Below are positions 22,330-33,422 of a DNA stretch of 64,000 bases, piece after piece; position 1 is the stretch's first letter, and each line of letters starts with the position of its first letter. Source of the DNA: Chara braunii (taxonomy: Eukaryota > Streptophyta > Charophyceae > Charales > Characeae); contig BFEA01000282.1 in the NCBI GenBank assembly GCA_003427395.1, forward strand, positions 853,923 to 917,922, in the 5' to 3' direction. The translations under genes were made by a program, and so were the position numbers. The notes below the pieces were generated by a model, which had not been told where the DNA came from, searched no databases, and saw only the letters and a program-made list of their open reading frames with translations.

Positions 22330-22860
22330 GAAGGTAAGAATAGCATGGAAAGTCTGCCTTACCTCCGATAAGTCTTACACTCGGTCAATGGTAAGAGTAA
22401 GAAGGATCCTTGGAACACCCGCCTGATTGAGGGCTAGCCAGTGATAAGAGAAGCAGGGAAATCCTGCCTTATCAGTGAGTAGTCTGATATAAGAGTAGTG
22501 AGGTTTCAAGGACGCCTGCCTTATCATTGATCAATCTAACATTCATTCAGTGGTAAGAGTAGCAAGGATCCTTGGACACCCGCCTTATTAAGGGCTAGCC
22601 AGTGATAAGAGAAGCAGGGAAATTCTGCCTTATCAGTGACTAGTCTGATATAAGAGCAGTAAGGTTTTAAGGACACCTGCCTTATCAATAAACATCCTAG
22701 CGCTTAGTTAGTGATAAGAATAGCAAGGATCCTTGGACACCCACCTTATTGAGGGTTAGCCTGTGATAAGAGTAGCAGGGAAATCCCGCCTTATCAGTGA
22801 CTAATCTAATATAAGAGTAGTGAGGTTTCAGGGATTTCTGCCTCATCAGTGACTTGCCAT
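22330..22860 (+). repeat. Minisatellite, 162-bp unit, about 3 copies
   Basis: The boundary block GGCTAGCCAGTGATAAGAG recurs at about 22431, 22593 and 22754. Each unit consists of two related halves, both containing GTGATAAGAGNAGCAGG- and CTGCCTTATCA-type blocks. A diverged inverted version lies at 43170-43500. Confidence 0.85.
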
Positions 22861-24487
22861 AGGATAAGCCTACCGCTAAGTGTGCTTTGGCGCACAAGGG
22901 CCAAGACCCACAAGATTTGTCTTTGTCAAACAAGTTCCAGTAACAAGTAGATATATCCTGAATGGTCTGCCATACCACCTCTAACTTTCTCCACAATCAG
23001 CATTGTTCAGTCCTAACTAACTATCCCTGATTGTACTGAGAGGGGATAAGTGAGATCTTGCCTCAGAGAAAGACTATCCATTTGTCTGATTTTTTTCCTT
23101 GAGATTCTTTTCCACAGGTTGGATTGATGATGTGTTCCTGTGTGTTGGGAGAAGGAAGGGAACTCACACAGGATAATCCCAAATGAGATAAGGAATGAGA
23201 TAGTGAAAGGGATATGGAGAATTACTGCAACTAGTAAAAGGAAAGTGATATGTTATTCACTACCTGAAGCGGAAGGGCAACAACCCAAACGATTAGTTAA
23301 GGGTAGGAGCCAGACAAAAGACACAAAGTTTAGAAGGGACTTTCTAGATCTCAGTTAGAAAAAGAGATGTTAAGTTTCTCTTGGACTGTGTTGTGTCTAC
23401 ATGTTTCACCTCTTGGACAAGACTACGGAAGAAATCCGTAACGAACAACAATTTTGTTATCTTTGGGTAACAGGTCGGTAGAACTCCGACTCAACTTCCA
23501 CCCATGGCTTGACACCTACACCTAAGACAAGACCTAAGAGGGGAACAAATAAATCTTCCCCCTGTATCTATGCCTAAATTGTCCAAATCACACTCAGGAG
23601 TCTTCAAAAATGTGTGGGGCTGGGGTAAATGGAGTCAGGGTTAAGAAGGAATGTTATTTTCAAGGGTTTGGGGCGTGAACGGCATGCTATGAATGGATTA
23701 AAGGTTGACGCTTCTAGCGCATTTTGTGTCTGCATTTGTATGTGTGTATGTGTTTTCCTGCATCTGCGCAGGTGTTGGACATTTGTACTTTCTCCTGAAT
23801 TTGGGATCTTCTGGAAATTCGGGCAAAGGGACACGACAATCGTGAAAGTGAGGTCCACCGCTCAATCAGCTCCCCTGATTTACATACATACATATATCTA
23901 TATATACTTATGAATGGGATCGTAGGTTGGTCGGTACCTAGGAAGTCATTTTATTTGGGACTTCTTTTGAGAAGAATAAGAGATTACTAAATGTTTGACT
24001 CTGACATTTTTATAAGGTCAACAAAGGAAACATATACTCATTGTCTTAAGCTAGCTAAGCGTGGAAGAATGTCCGAGAAGTCGACCTTATTAGATAGTCG
24101 GTCCGAAGAGTTAGCATATCGGGGCTCGACATACGGGTCAGTCTTAAGGCATTCTACCGCGCGTATGCCTATGCTAAGGCGATCGAGAAAACGCCCTCGG
24201 CTGGCCTACCTCTACGATTGCATGTAAAAGCCTTCGCACGTGGGTCAGTAGCTCATCAGGGATACGCCCACGTAAGGGAGGGTGACAACTCCCGCAGGTG
24301 GAGGTAATGTTGTACCTCGCGGGATCCCTAACTTGTCGTAGGGAGTCGCGTGAGGTATAGCACGCGCGCACGGTCGGAGTTGGTATTGCGTAAAGTGACA
24401 AAGAAAACTCCTGTGTGACACGACCGTGAGGTCCAACACAAAAAAAAAACTACTTTACGTCTGGGTGTAAGATCGTCGCGCACGACA

Positions 24488-27400
24488 ACGTATCATACAG
24501 GTCATATACACAAAATGATATCAAATGTTCTCGCAAAATTGGGTAAGCATTATCGTACAGACGACAACTTCTTACAAGATCTCCACTCGTATCTGACGAA
24601 AACTAAGGCCATCTTAAAGAGTGGATAATCAGATCCAAAATATACGCACAATCCCCAAAAGTAAAAACACACCCTCGATATCAGAAATATATACAAGAAA
24701 GGGCCTATGTCTCATAAAACTCATAGGTTCGAAAACAAAAGCAAAATAAGCAGATAATCGCCCATTAGTTCTATCAATTAAGCCTACTGGTCTGTCCTGG
24801 CTTTTCGAATGTCTATTTATTAGTCATTAGGACTGCTAACACCATTTTGTCTTCCTCTTGCTATGAGAGTGACAATAATAGCTACTAGGAAAGACCAAAC
24901 CCCTATCTAAGGCCAAGGACCTCACCCCTCAACTCCTTTCTTTGCCATCTTACATCTGCGAGGGGTATGACCAGTTTTCCCACAGCAAGCACATACTATC
25001 CTCGCCCACCGTTCTCGCCCTCTTCTATTCCTTCGTCCTGCCCGACTTACAGTTGACGACATACCCTTGTCATCACACTCCCTTTTGTTCAGATCAAGTA
25101 CAGCGGGCGGTAGGGCTACACCGACTTCTTCCTGAACTCTTCGCTCCTCTGTCCTCTTCTTATTTGGAGCGTCAAACGTCCTTTCACAGGTATGGGCTGC
25201 AGCATTCCACACTCTTGCCTGCAACTCTTTCCTCTCATCGCCTGACTCATTTTTCTTCTTTTTGCTTTACCTATGATTTCGCTTGACGACCTTAGCGTCT
25301 TTCTGAAATTCACTTTTCTTACCATCAGAGGTGCCTGCTGTAGGGTCATCTGACCCCTTTCCAAGGTCACTCCTTTCACTATCCAACGTCTTCTTTCTTT
25401 TCCTCGCTTCTCTCAGAATATGCCAGAGGTGTTGATCGAAATCGCCTTCTTCAAATTACCTCGTACTTTATCCCATATAAGCCTTCCGTTTGTTCCTCGA
25501 ATAAAATCTCGCTGCTCTGCATTCGTGAAGTTCATGAGGAAGACAAGACACTTGTCGTATTCAGACAACGCCCAGACCTTGCGTGATGCGCGTTCATACT
25601 CCACCAAGAAGTGTTCTACAGACCTATAATTATATCGGTCTATCTTTTTGATATCATTTTTGGTCTGTTGTTCCTCACCTAACCGGTATTTATTCCACAT
25701 GTCATCATAAAACTTCCTCCATGATGACCCCGCTTTCCTAACCAGCCCACTAACCTCACCCTTCAAGCCTATATGAATATACTTTATCACCTCTTCCAGC
25801 CTCTGTTCCTCATTCCATTTGCAGTGGGACGCTATCTGTTCAAACTTATCGAGGAAGTCAGAAACATGATAGCCTTTGAAGAAGTCGATCTCAACCTTGG
25901 GCAGGTTGTCTCGCTCCCAATCTCGCAGGCCCAACAGAGAAGCGAGTTCCTCGACCCCAATCTTTCCTTGAGAACCCTCTATCTCGAGCTCCCTCGACCC
26001 CTTCACCTGTTGAACAAAACAACGAGCGGTCTTAGGGTCGAGGTTCGAAAGGAGTTACACAACTAGATCAAGTACAAAATATATCCTACTAGAATCACAT
26101 CGACACTCATCCCATAAGCACTTATAAAAACCTACTCAGAATAACAACGATATCGAAGAAAGACTGTGAAAACATATTCATTTAAAATAAATCACAAAAT
26201 TTAATATTCCTTGATATAATACTTAAAACATAACTCAGCCATTAATCAGATATCACTTATAGTATCCAGAAATGATAAAGCACATATATATCACATAAGT
26301 AGATACTTCCAACACGAGTCTTTAAAATACGGTATAACCCACAATATATAGCCTATATTCACAACAATGATTCACAACACCATAAACATTATCTGTTTGT
26401 CAGGTCTGCAGATATAAACACAGTATGCCTTAGAAACCATAACATGAATTTAGCTCAACTGCCAGTCATGCAACTTAATAACTCTCAAAAGCGTATTGCA
26501 TATTTTATAAGGCAAAAATAGGACTGACAATGAGTACATAGCATGATACAATTGTTATCCCTTCAGCTCTTAAACGAAGCATATAGTATCGGGAGGCGGT
26601 GTAATCCTCATGAAATAACATCTTGACTCTTGAGCCCCGCTCTAAAGATCAAGCCTCACCGCAAACCCGCTCAGATTCCAGCGCTTGCACCTTGCCATTT
26701 TTATCATGGTCAGATGGACAACCCCAATCATATTTATCAAGACAACAAATAACGAGTTTGCGGTTTTACAAATATGGTGGCCCTGCTTAACTCGAAACGA
26801 GCCTAGATCGCTACTCCAGAGCCACTTTTGTTAAGCAGTAGTTGTTCCACGCTGCCATAACAGTTTCGGCAAAGGTGGCAAGCCTCTTCCTCCTTTCTCA
26901 ACGGATAATGTAGTTACTCTCCTATCACAGGAAAGACAACAACATCCCACTAATGGACCAGGAACATAGTTCTGGCGTGGGTCTCACTATCATTTTCGAG
27001 ACTAATAACCACTCCCTTAAGCCTCATCGAGGGAGTAACAACTAAAGAATGCACTTCCACTAAGGACAAATTATACACGCCGACTAACTCCTTTCCGGAA
27101 GAACCACCTTCCACAGAAGCAAGTCACCCCATTCACCCCTGGTCCCATGCCAGATGTGGGTTTCATGCAAAATTTATGTCCTCGTGAAAGGCAACCCATA
27201 CATACGTCATCAATCAAACATCAAACAAAACACAATAAAGGCACATATATAGAGACAATCAAATAAATCATCATAAATGCAATATATACATATAACACAT
27301 ATACTTAACACATAGGCCCTCTCTTCGGACTAGCCAAACTGATACCCAGTAGTTGCTACTTCTAAAGTTTCATTGGTAGTTAGCTAGAAAAATCTCCAAA

Positions 27401-28173
27401 TAACTCAGTTCATCGTTAACTGACACTATCAGAAGATCTAGGCATAGTACTGGTTGCAGTACCTATCATATCACATCTCAATCTGAACTCAAGGAAAAAA
27501 TTTTACAATCAAACTCCTCACTTCACACTTTATCAGTCATCCCCTCATCCATGTTGCTCCCGTATCAACAACATTCTCTAAAGCAGGGGTCATATGATTA
27601 GGGGAGATGTTCTAGCTTAACTATCCCCTAAGGCAGGTTCAACACAACAACCACGTAATGAGTCAACTAGCCTTGGATTCCACCAATGAGCACACCCAAC
27701 AATGCTAACGCCACCACATTCACCCTAAACCAAATCGGACATGCAAAGCACTAGCGAAGTCCGTTAATCAACAAAGTTTAGAAAGCGTCTCAATTCCGAC
27801 TACCAGGATATTAGTCGAAGCACATAAGCGCATAATCAAAGCGCTTATCTCTCTCGACTAACCATTACTTCATCAACCAAAACCAACTCATACAACGAAC
27901 CCTCACTTCATGCTTTATCCAATACCGTTTGCAACCAACACCCTGTCTAAACCAATCAATAAGGCAGGAGTGGACATTTCATTTGGATCAGCAATCCGCC
28001 TCGAATCTAGGCTCAATCTTCTACGGACATCTCAATCTTATGATACCTCAAACGATATTCAAAATATTAGTCAATCGCTCAAACAAGTCTAACAAAAATT
28101 TCTCTTTTGCCTATTTTCTCACTTCCTATACCCGGATGTCGTTCCACCAGGGACAACGGTAAGCAACCGTTAT
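24488..28173 (-). other. Internal region of G1 (5' part) outside gag
   Basis: AT-rich sequence lies on both sides of the gag pseudogene. It begins on the right at the primer binding site and ends on the left at the second ACGT of unit D. From 26010 to 28170 I see no gene, only AC-rich leader-like sequence with many stops in all frames. Confidence 0.55.
24925..26006 (-). pseudogene. gag: Retrotransposon gag with CCHC zinc knuckle, frameshifted
   Basis: The minus-strand frame at 26006-25413 (197 codons) has the make-up of a Retrotrans_gag domain. FFKGYHVSDFLDKFEQIA near residues 43-60 and a lysine/arginine-rich C-terminal part with WRKFYDDMWNKY are typical. Coding then continues in other frames (about 25379-24925), interrupted by stops. 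It ends with a zinc knuckle C-X2-C-X4-H-X4-C (CACCGKTGH, 24952-24993). In such elements gag forms the particle that packages the RNA. No protease or polymerase follows. It lies downstream of the primer site of G1, as expected for its gag, and the frameshifts mean it is dead. Confidence 0.8.
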
Positions 28174-28190
28174 CCCCGGCAACGGTGCCA
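28174..28190 (-). other. Primer binding site of G1
   Basis: Two bases after the LTR end the minus strand reads TGGCACCGTTGCCGGGG. This differs by one base from TGGCGCCGTTGCCGGGG, which I know as the primer site of many plant Ty3/gypsy (Athila/Tat/Ogre) elements, usually assigned to tRNA-Arg. Its place fixes the direction of G1 and identifies 28193-33422 as the 5' LTR. Confidence 0.75.
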
Positions 28191-29935
28191 CCCATCGAGC
28201 GCATCGGTCCGGCACCGCACGAAACAGCGAGGGACCCTCCCAGCCGCATCACGCAGGAGTTGGATATGAATCCTTTGTCGCAATTATACTTGGAGCTTCC
28301 GCAAGCCGCTCCGACCGAGTGCATCAGCCATACCTCTCGCGAGCCCCTACGACAAGATAGGGCCTACGCGAGGCACGACTTACCTCCACCTTACGGGAGC
28401 TGTCACCTCCTTTCGATGGGTGTATCCCCACCGAGCTGCCAGTCCACAGTACGAAAGCTAATCAGTTGCAATCGCAGAGGTGGACCAGCCGAGGGCGTTT
28501 CTCGTTCGTTGTAGCATAGAGGGTACGCGAGGTAATACGCCTCTATCGGACCCGCGCGCGAACTGACATCTTGGGGGGTTGAGGTCCCAAGCGCGACTCG
28601 ACGTCGGTCGACTAGGACGCATCCCACATACCACGCACACACCACTTTACGAACACAAAAATAAAATGCACACACATGACACACGCACGAAACAACGCAA
28701 CACAAACAACACGACAACGCTCCTAGTCCCTCGGTAGTCATCCCATAACTTTCCGACGCGGAAATCGGATAGGCGTCACGAGCGAGACTTGATATAAAAC
28801 CGCGCGAACGCAGGGCTAACTCATTTCGACTCGCTATGCAAACGTACGCAAGCAGTCACAATGATGGCGTACTATGTAGTACCCATATTCATGCGATCCT
28901 TGTTAATCTCGAGGGTCGCATTCGACAATCAAGTGTCGGCTGACACATGCTTTGAGGGTTAATCTCTCTATGTTGGACAACCGTCATGCGAGGTTGACTA
29001 TCACAGACCCTCTTTTGCAGTCTGTGCAGAGTGGGTGGTACACAAATTCGTACATGTGGTGGCAATCGCCTCTTACTGCCCTCGAGATGAGCCCCACTCC
29101 AGGCCTGGGCAGAAGTCAAGGGGTTTGACTTTGACGGTTGCCACGGACTACAACGTCCAACTATAAAAATTAACAAGCAAAATCATCCAATAAATAAATA
29201 AACATCCCACCACTTATATATCAAATCAGATATCGAGATAACAACAAAAGAATGGGAAACATAGACTTATCAGGTATGCAGATCGTGCGACACATGGTTG
29301 TCATTCTCACTGCCTCCAAAGTATGACCCATATACCAAACTCGAGAATACTAACCTGCATAAAACACAGACACACACAATAGCCACATTGCCATACCCCA
29401 ATGAGGTCAACTTTACTATTGTCTGTAACTCACATCACGCCTCACACACTCAAGCCCCAGTCATTATTCAACTTTCCATAAATCTCATAAGTTCTTTGTA
29501 ATGGCCGTTAAAAGAAGTTCGGTTAAAACCCTCAAAGAAACATATCAAATCACAAGGCTAAGGCAGTCAAGTTGAGGTACATATGTAAGCAAAGTTGTGT
29601 CGTGAGCCGATAAGTCGGCAATCAACCAATCGACCTGTTATCAACGATAACAGAAGATGATCCTCGTATGACCAAGCTGAATCTAGTCCAAATCTTAGAT
29701 CGAATGTCCAAAGAAGACATGTATCATCCGACAGGTCAAAGCCCAAGCTAAATCGTCAACGTATGGAGATAAAAACCCCATGACACGTTCTCACTCAGGA
29801 CTCTCCTGATAACCAAGCCTAGGTCTGTCTCTAAGTCAGCGCCCAAGAAAAGGTAGACCTATGGCAGAATCTCCCCCATACAGAGTGGATCGCCATAGTC
29901 GCCACCTGTCAAAATATAATCTATCTCCTCTGAAC

Positions 29936-30385
29936 CAAAAAAATTTCGACAGCGCTTCCCGTAGGAAAAGTGCCTTCTCAGAATTTATATCACCCTAAAT
30001 ATGAAAACACAAATAATTTTCAACCCTTAAAGTCAAATTTTGTCTAACTCCTTGGATTTGCAGAAATTTCGGCAGCGCTTCCCGTAGTGAAAGTAGCTTA
30101 CCAAAATTTATACAAGTCAAGTTCAGAATCTAAAATGACTTTGACTTCTCAAGGTCCAATTTTATCTAACTCCCTGAATTAGCAAAAATTTGGGCAGCAC
30201 TCCCTTTAGAAAAGGGCACTTTCCAGATTTTTACTAAGTCATATATGAAAGTCAGGCAAACTGAACTCTGAAAAGACAAAATCTAACTAACCCCTTGGTT
30301 TTGTTGAAATTTCGGCAGCGCTTCCCGTTGAGAAAGTATCTTGCCAAGAGTTATACAAAGCCAAGTATAAGAAAAGATCCCAGAA
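29936..30385. repeat. Tandem repeat, about 122-bp unit, 4 copies (5' LTR)
   Basis: Counterpart of 6345-6800, with the same GGCAGCGCTTCCCGT landmarks and the same diverged third unit. Confidence 0.85.
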
Positions 30386-30649
30386 AATGCAAGAACTGAC
30401 CTAAGTAAAAAAAAAGTTACTACAGAAAATGCAGGAATTGAAACGAACTCCTATGGCTCTAGCACGTGGCGAGCAACTAAAACAACTACCTATTAATCAG
30501 AAACTTAGACTAAGTAGCAGCCTTACTCAGTCACATGCAGGCCAAACCACAAAGGTAAGTACTCTCACCATCCCAAAGTATACCTGGACAAACAATAGTT
30601 TATGATCTTTCAATGATTTAATCCCTTATACCCAGCTTACATAAGGAAT

Positions 30650-31500
30650 AAGGTCACGACACCCAAACTTATGGAATGAACTTTACCTTAGTCAGGTCTA
30701 AAGTCGGACCACCCAAACTTATAGAATGAACCCAACTTGGCCAAAGTATACACAAACACAGGGCACAACAACTTTTCTCTTCTTTGGGCACATGACTATA
30801 CCATGTTAGTCGCCCTGAACTGTTTAAAATATCCAAATTATATATACATGTATTTCCTTTGTCTTCTAAGGCTGCATACGACTGAGCTAACTTAAGCTCA
30901 GCCTGCCCCAACTTACCATCAATCATATTCTTAATTATACTCTCTTCAAGTTGTGATAGGCTATAGTCAGACCACATAAACTTATAGAACAGTCTGATTA
31001 GCTCGTTCTTAATAGAATAATAATAAAATATAGCCAAATTATAATCATTGGGTTCCAGCATGTGCGAGGCTTCGAGTCAGACCACCTGAACTTACAGAAC
31101 AGTCTGCCTCTCCGCCTGAGTTGTTTCTCTCTTATCCAAAATGTGCATGACATTAAGCTAGATCACCTGAACTTATAAAACAATCCGCCCTCTCTCAGGT
31201 TCTTTTTCTCATAATAAAAGCAGGAAGAGGTTGAGTCACCTAAACTTATAGAATGACTCATACTTCCTCGTTCATAAGCAAATAAACAAAGGAAAACCCA
31301 AAATAAACAAGGCAACCAAGACACCTGAACTTACAGAATGCACTTGGCCCCTGAAAAAGTCAACCACAAGTAGCCCTCGCAGGTAGAACAACCAGACCAC
31401 CTAAGCTTATAGAACGGTTTGATTCTCCAAGTAGTCCAAAATAAACATGGCACTGGGTCTCCCCAAACTTATGGGGACCTCCCAGCCTTAATGACCTAGT
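30650..31500. repeat. Array of nine hairpin motifs (5' LTR)
   Basis: Cores lie at 30665, 30715, 30978, 31088, 31169, 31242, 31327, 31403 and 31465. Pairing flanks include TCAGAC/GTCTGA (30978), GAGGC..CAGAC/GTCTGCCTC (31088), TGAGT/ACTCA with outer GAGG/CCTC (31242), and CAGAC/GTTTG with a G-U pair (31403). Confidence 0.8.
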
Positions 31501-32309
31501 CAAATTTTAATGCAATACTGTTTTCCATCCTGCCCTCCCCCAAATGCATTCACTTTAAACAGTCTACTTTCACATAGTCAACAAAAGTTGAAACTGAGAT
31601 TGCCCAAACATTGTTTTATTTAGTCTGGTTTAAGTCCTGAAAGTCAGACAAAAGTCAAAATAGGGTTGCATACCATATACTCAGTCAAATATGCAATGGG
31701 CGATACAGATAAAGGTTATAACGGGGTTTATAGAGGGAGAGCAATGGTTACCTTTCAGTTCCCTGCCTCCTGAACTCCTCCTGAGTTCCGACAGAGCTTC
31801 CGCAATCGGCGGGCTGACTCCCCACAGAGTCTTGTTAAGTCCTACGGGTTGCAATCCTGCCTGCCGCCTTCCTCTCATAACCAGGATTAGACTGAGATTA
31901 AGAAGGGCAGAAGGAGTGGTTTCAGACTCTCGAGATACAGGAAGGGGACTAACTCAACTCGCAAGAGTGGGCCTTGATATCTTGAATCGCATGAGGGCCC
32001 CGCAATGGCGGCCGAAACCCAAACCAGTTTGGTCAACCGAAGTCAAAACACCAAGATCAGCTCTCTGACGACTTTCAAGTTTGCAACAATAATCCCCTAC
32101 TTGTCCAGTCTGATCATTCCCCTGAATCCCCGTACCTCCACTTAGCCCAATCGTCGCTGCACCACAGCCTGTATCAGTCCTTAAACGCAACAACAGTACT
32201 TAGCGGTGGTCAAAGGTAATCACAGCAATCACCAGCAGCAGCAGTCCGCACACAGTCCATTGCCGCAGCAGCAGTACGCCACGGTGGCCAGCAGCAACAG
32301 TAGCAGTCC

Positions 32310-32789
32310 GTGCCCAGTCCGCAGCAGCTAGCGGTAACAACAATAGCAACAGCGATATGCGGCAGCTACTCAAGAGTAGACCTGAAGGAAATGATAAGTC
32401 AATTGTACGCAGTTTGTCACATGGACACAGCTTTTGCAGCCTTGTCCTTCAACTACTGCTCATTCTCACACGCCGAAGACGCAGTCCACAGTTATCGTGA
32501 CGTATGCCCGTGCCAAGCCTGCAGACCACCGGCCCCCGCAGACTGCCTTCTTCGCCGGTCGCCGACCCTGCAGACTGCCGCTAACCCAGGTACGTGCCCC
32601 TCTCCTGCTCACCCCTCGCCAGTCCCCCAAGTTAGGCACTTTCTCCTTCCCCATTCACTTGTGCATTCTACAGCAGGCCGTCGGGTCAGACCCTCACGAC
32701 GAGCTTCATCGAGGAGGCGCTCTCAGCGATCCAAAAGGGGATACACACGGCCGTCCCCTCGATCTCAGCGTCGGGGCACACGGCGATAG
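32310..32789 (+). CDS. Antisense reading frame of 159 codons inside the 5' LTR
   Basis: The open frame starts at the ATG at 32310. A second ATG at 32391 matches the start of the homologous frame at 8802. Features are a cysteine cluster (VCPCQAC), a proline-rich middle and an arginine-rich tail. It reads through a splice-donor-like CCCAG|GTACGT at 32590. It runs antisense to the LTR. Conservation with the other LTR may only reflect their recent common origin, so coding is unproven. Antisense frames are known in the plant Tat lineage, though usually outside the LTR. Function is not recognised. Confidence 0.25.
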   Translation: MPSPQQLAVTTIATAICGSYSRVDLKEMISQLYAVCHMDTAFAALSFNYCSFSHAEDAVHSYRDVCPCQACRPPAPADCLLRRSPTLQTAANPGTCPSPAHPSPVPQVRHFLLPHSLVHSTAGRRVRPSRRASSRRRSQRSKRGYTRPSPRSQRRGTRR

Positions 32790-33390
32790 GGGCTTTACTA
32801 CTGGTTCCCCTGCCTACGACTTGAGAGTGAACCCGTGATCCGGTTGCTTCATCAGTCACCCACTACTTAACCAGACCGAGGGTGAGTCCTTCACCCAAAA
32901 ATACGGCCAGATACATCCTTCTGCTTGAAGTGATTGTGTAACTTGCACCCTGCAGCAAGGTAAGTATATTCTGCCTCCCTTCTCTTTTCCTTGCTATCTC
33001 CCGTTCGTGCGTTTGAATGCACCCGGCTCGAGGTCCCTACCAGCTTCGTTCACTCCGCTGGCCTCTTCTCCCCTGCGTGTGCCCATGCTATCTTCACACT
33101 GCGCAACCCATACATCTCATAGGATCCAGGCTATGACTCTGAAGCGGTATCGGACTTCATAGTTCATCTCGCGCGATACAAGAAGCTCATAGGCGAATCT
33201 CGGTTCGTTTGTTTTCACTAAAAAAAAGGTAGTCATATAAAAAAAAGGAACAACGAGGGGTCGCGCATCCCGCTGGCCCGCAACGCCGCACCTCTGGGCC
33301 GCGCATGGCTCGTGCCTTGCCGGCGATATCTCGTGTACGCGGCTCAACTACGGACGAAGCCGTACCGGCGTGAATTTGCAAAAAGCACGT

Positions 33391-33422
33391 CAAATACCCT
33401 TGTAAGGGTATTTGGTACGACA
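33391..33422 (-). repeat. E1 palindrome at the start of the 5' LTR of G1
   Basis: Perfect 11-base arms CAAATACCCTT / AAGGGTATTTG around GT, followed by GTACGACA. Confidence 0.85.

Larger units (their letters stand above)
13267..24487 (+). mobile_element. Unit D: 11.2-kb giant solo-LTR-like insertion
   Basis: It starts TGTCGGACCAAATACCC and ends GCGCACGACA, and is flanked by ACGT on both sides (13263-13266 and 24488-24491). It sits inside the internal region of G1. Order and content match unit C (41616-50304) in inverted orientation: palindrome end, tRNA-like module, GAA and ATT microsatellites, exon-like segments, 162-bp minisatellite, telomere-like repeat and GC-rich end. No second LTR, primer site or polymerase is visible, hence the solo-LTR reading. 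A DNA transposon with TGTNR ends (Ginger type) is an alternative for the ends, but the relationship to G1's LTR argues against it. Two 95-bp assembly duplications inflate its length. Confidence 0.75.
4524..33422 (-). mobile_element. Giant non-autonomous LTR retrotransposon G1, with nested element D
   Basis: Reading the minus strand, the element starts at 33422 (TGTCGTACC), has a 5' LTR to 28193, a primer binding site at 28174-28190 and a broken gag at 26006-24925. Internal sequence then runs to 24488, is interrupted by the nested 11.2-kb unit D, and resumes from 13266 to 11525. A 3' LTR from 11524 to 4524 follows. The flanking four bases are CCGT (4520-4523) and CTGT (33423-33426), one mismatch from a target duplication and the same length as for C and D. 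No reverse transcriptase, RNase H or integrase is visible in the about 5.4 kb of internal sequence, so movement would need proteins from elsewhere. The tRNA-Arg-like primer site and huge LTRs recall the Ogre/Tat group, but assignment is inference. Confidence 0.75.
28193..33422 (-). mobile_element. 5' LTR of G1 (5.2 kb)
   Basis: It begins (minus) TGTCGTACCAAATACCC at 33422 and ends CTCGATG at 28193, one decayed CGACA. It aligns with 4524-11524 throughout except for the extra 1.7 kb there. It is followed by the primer binding site. Few differences between the LTRs suggest recent insertion relative to the strongly diverged C/D pair. Confidence 0.8.

Noticed and set aside
13267-24487. Helitron explanation for the hairpin end
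   Set aside because: Helitrons have CTRR after a 3' hairpin, make no target duplication and insert between A and T. Here there are TG...CA ends and 4-bp duplications.
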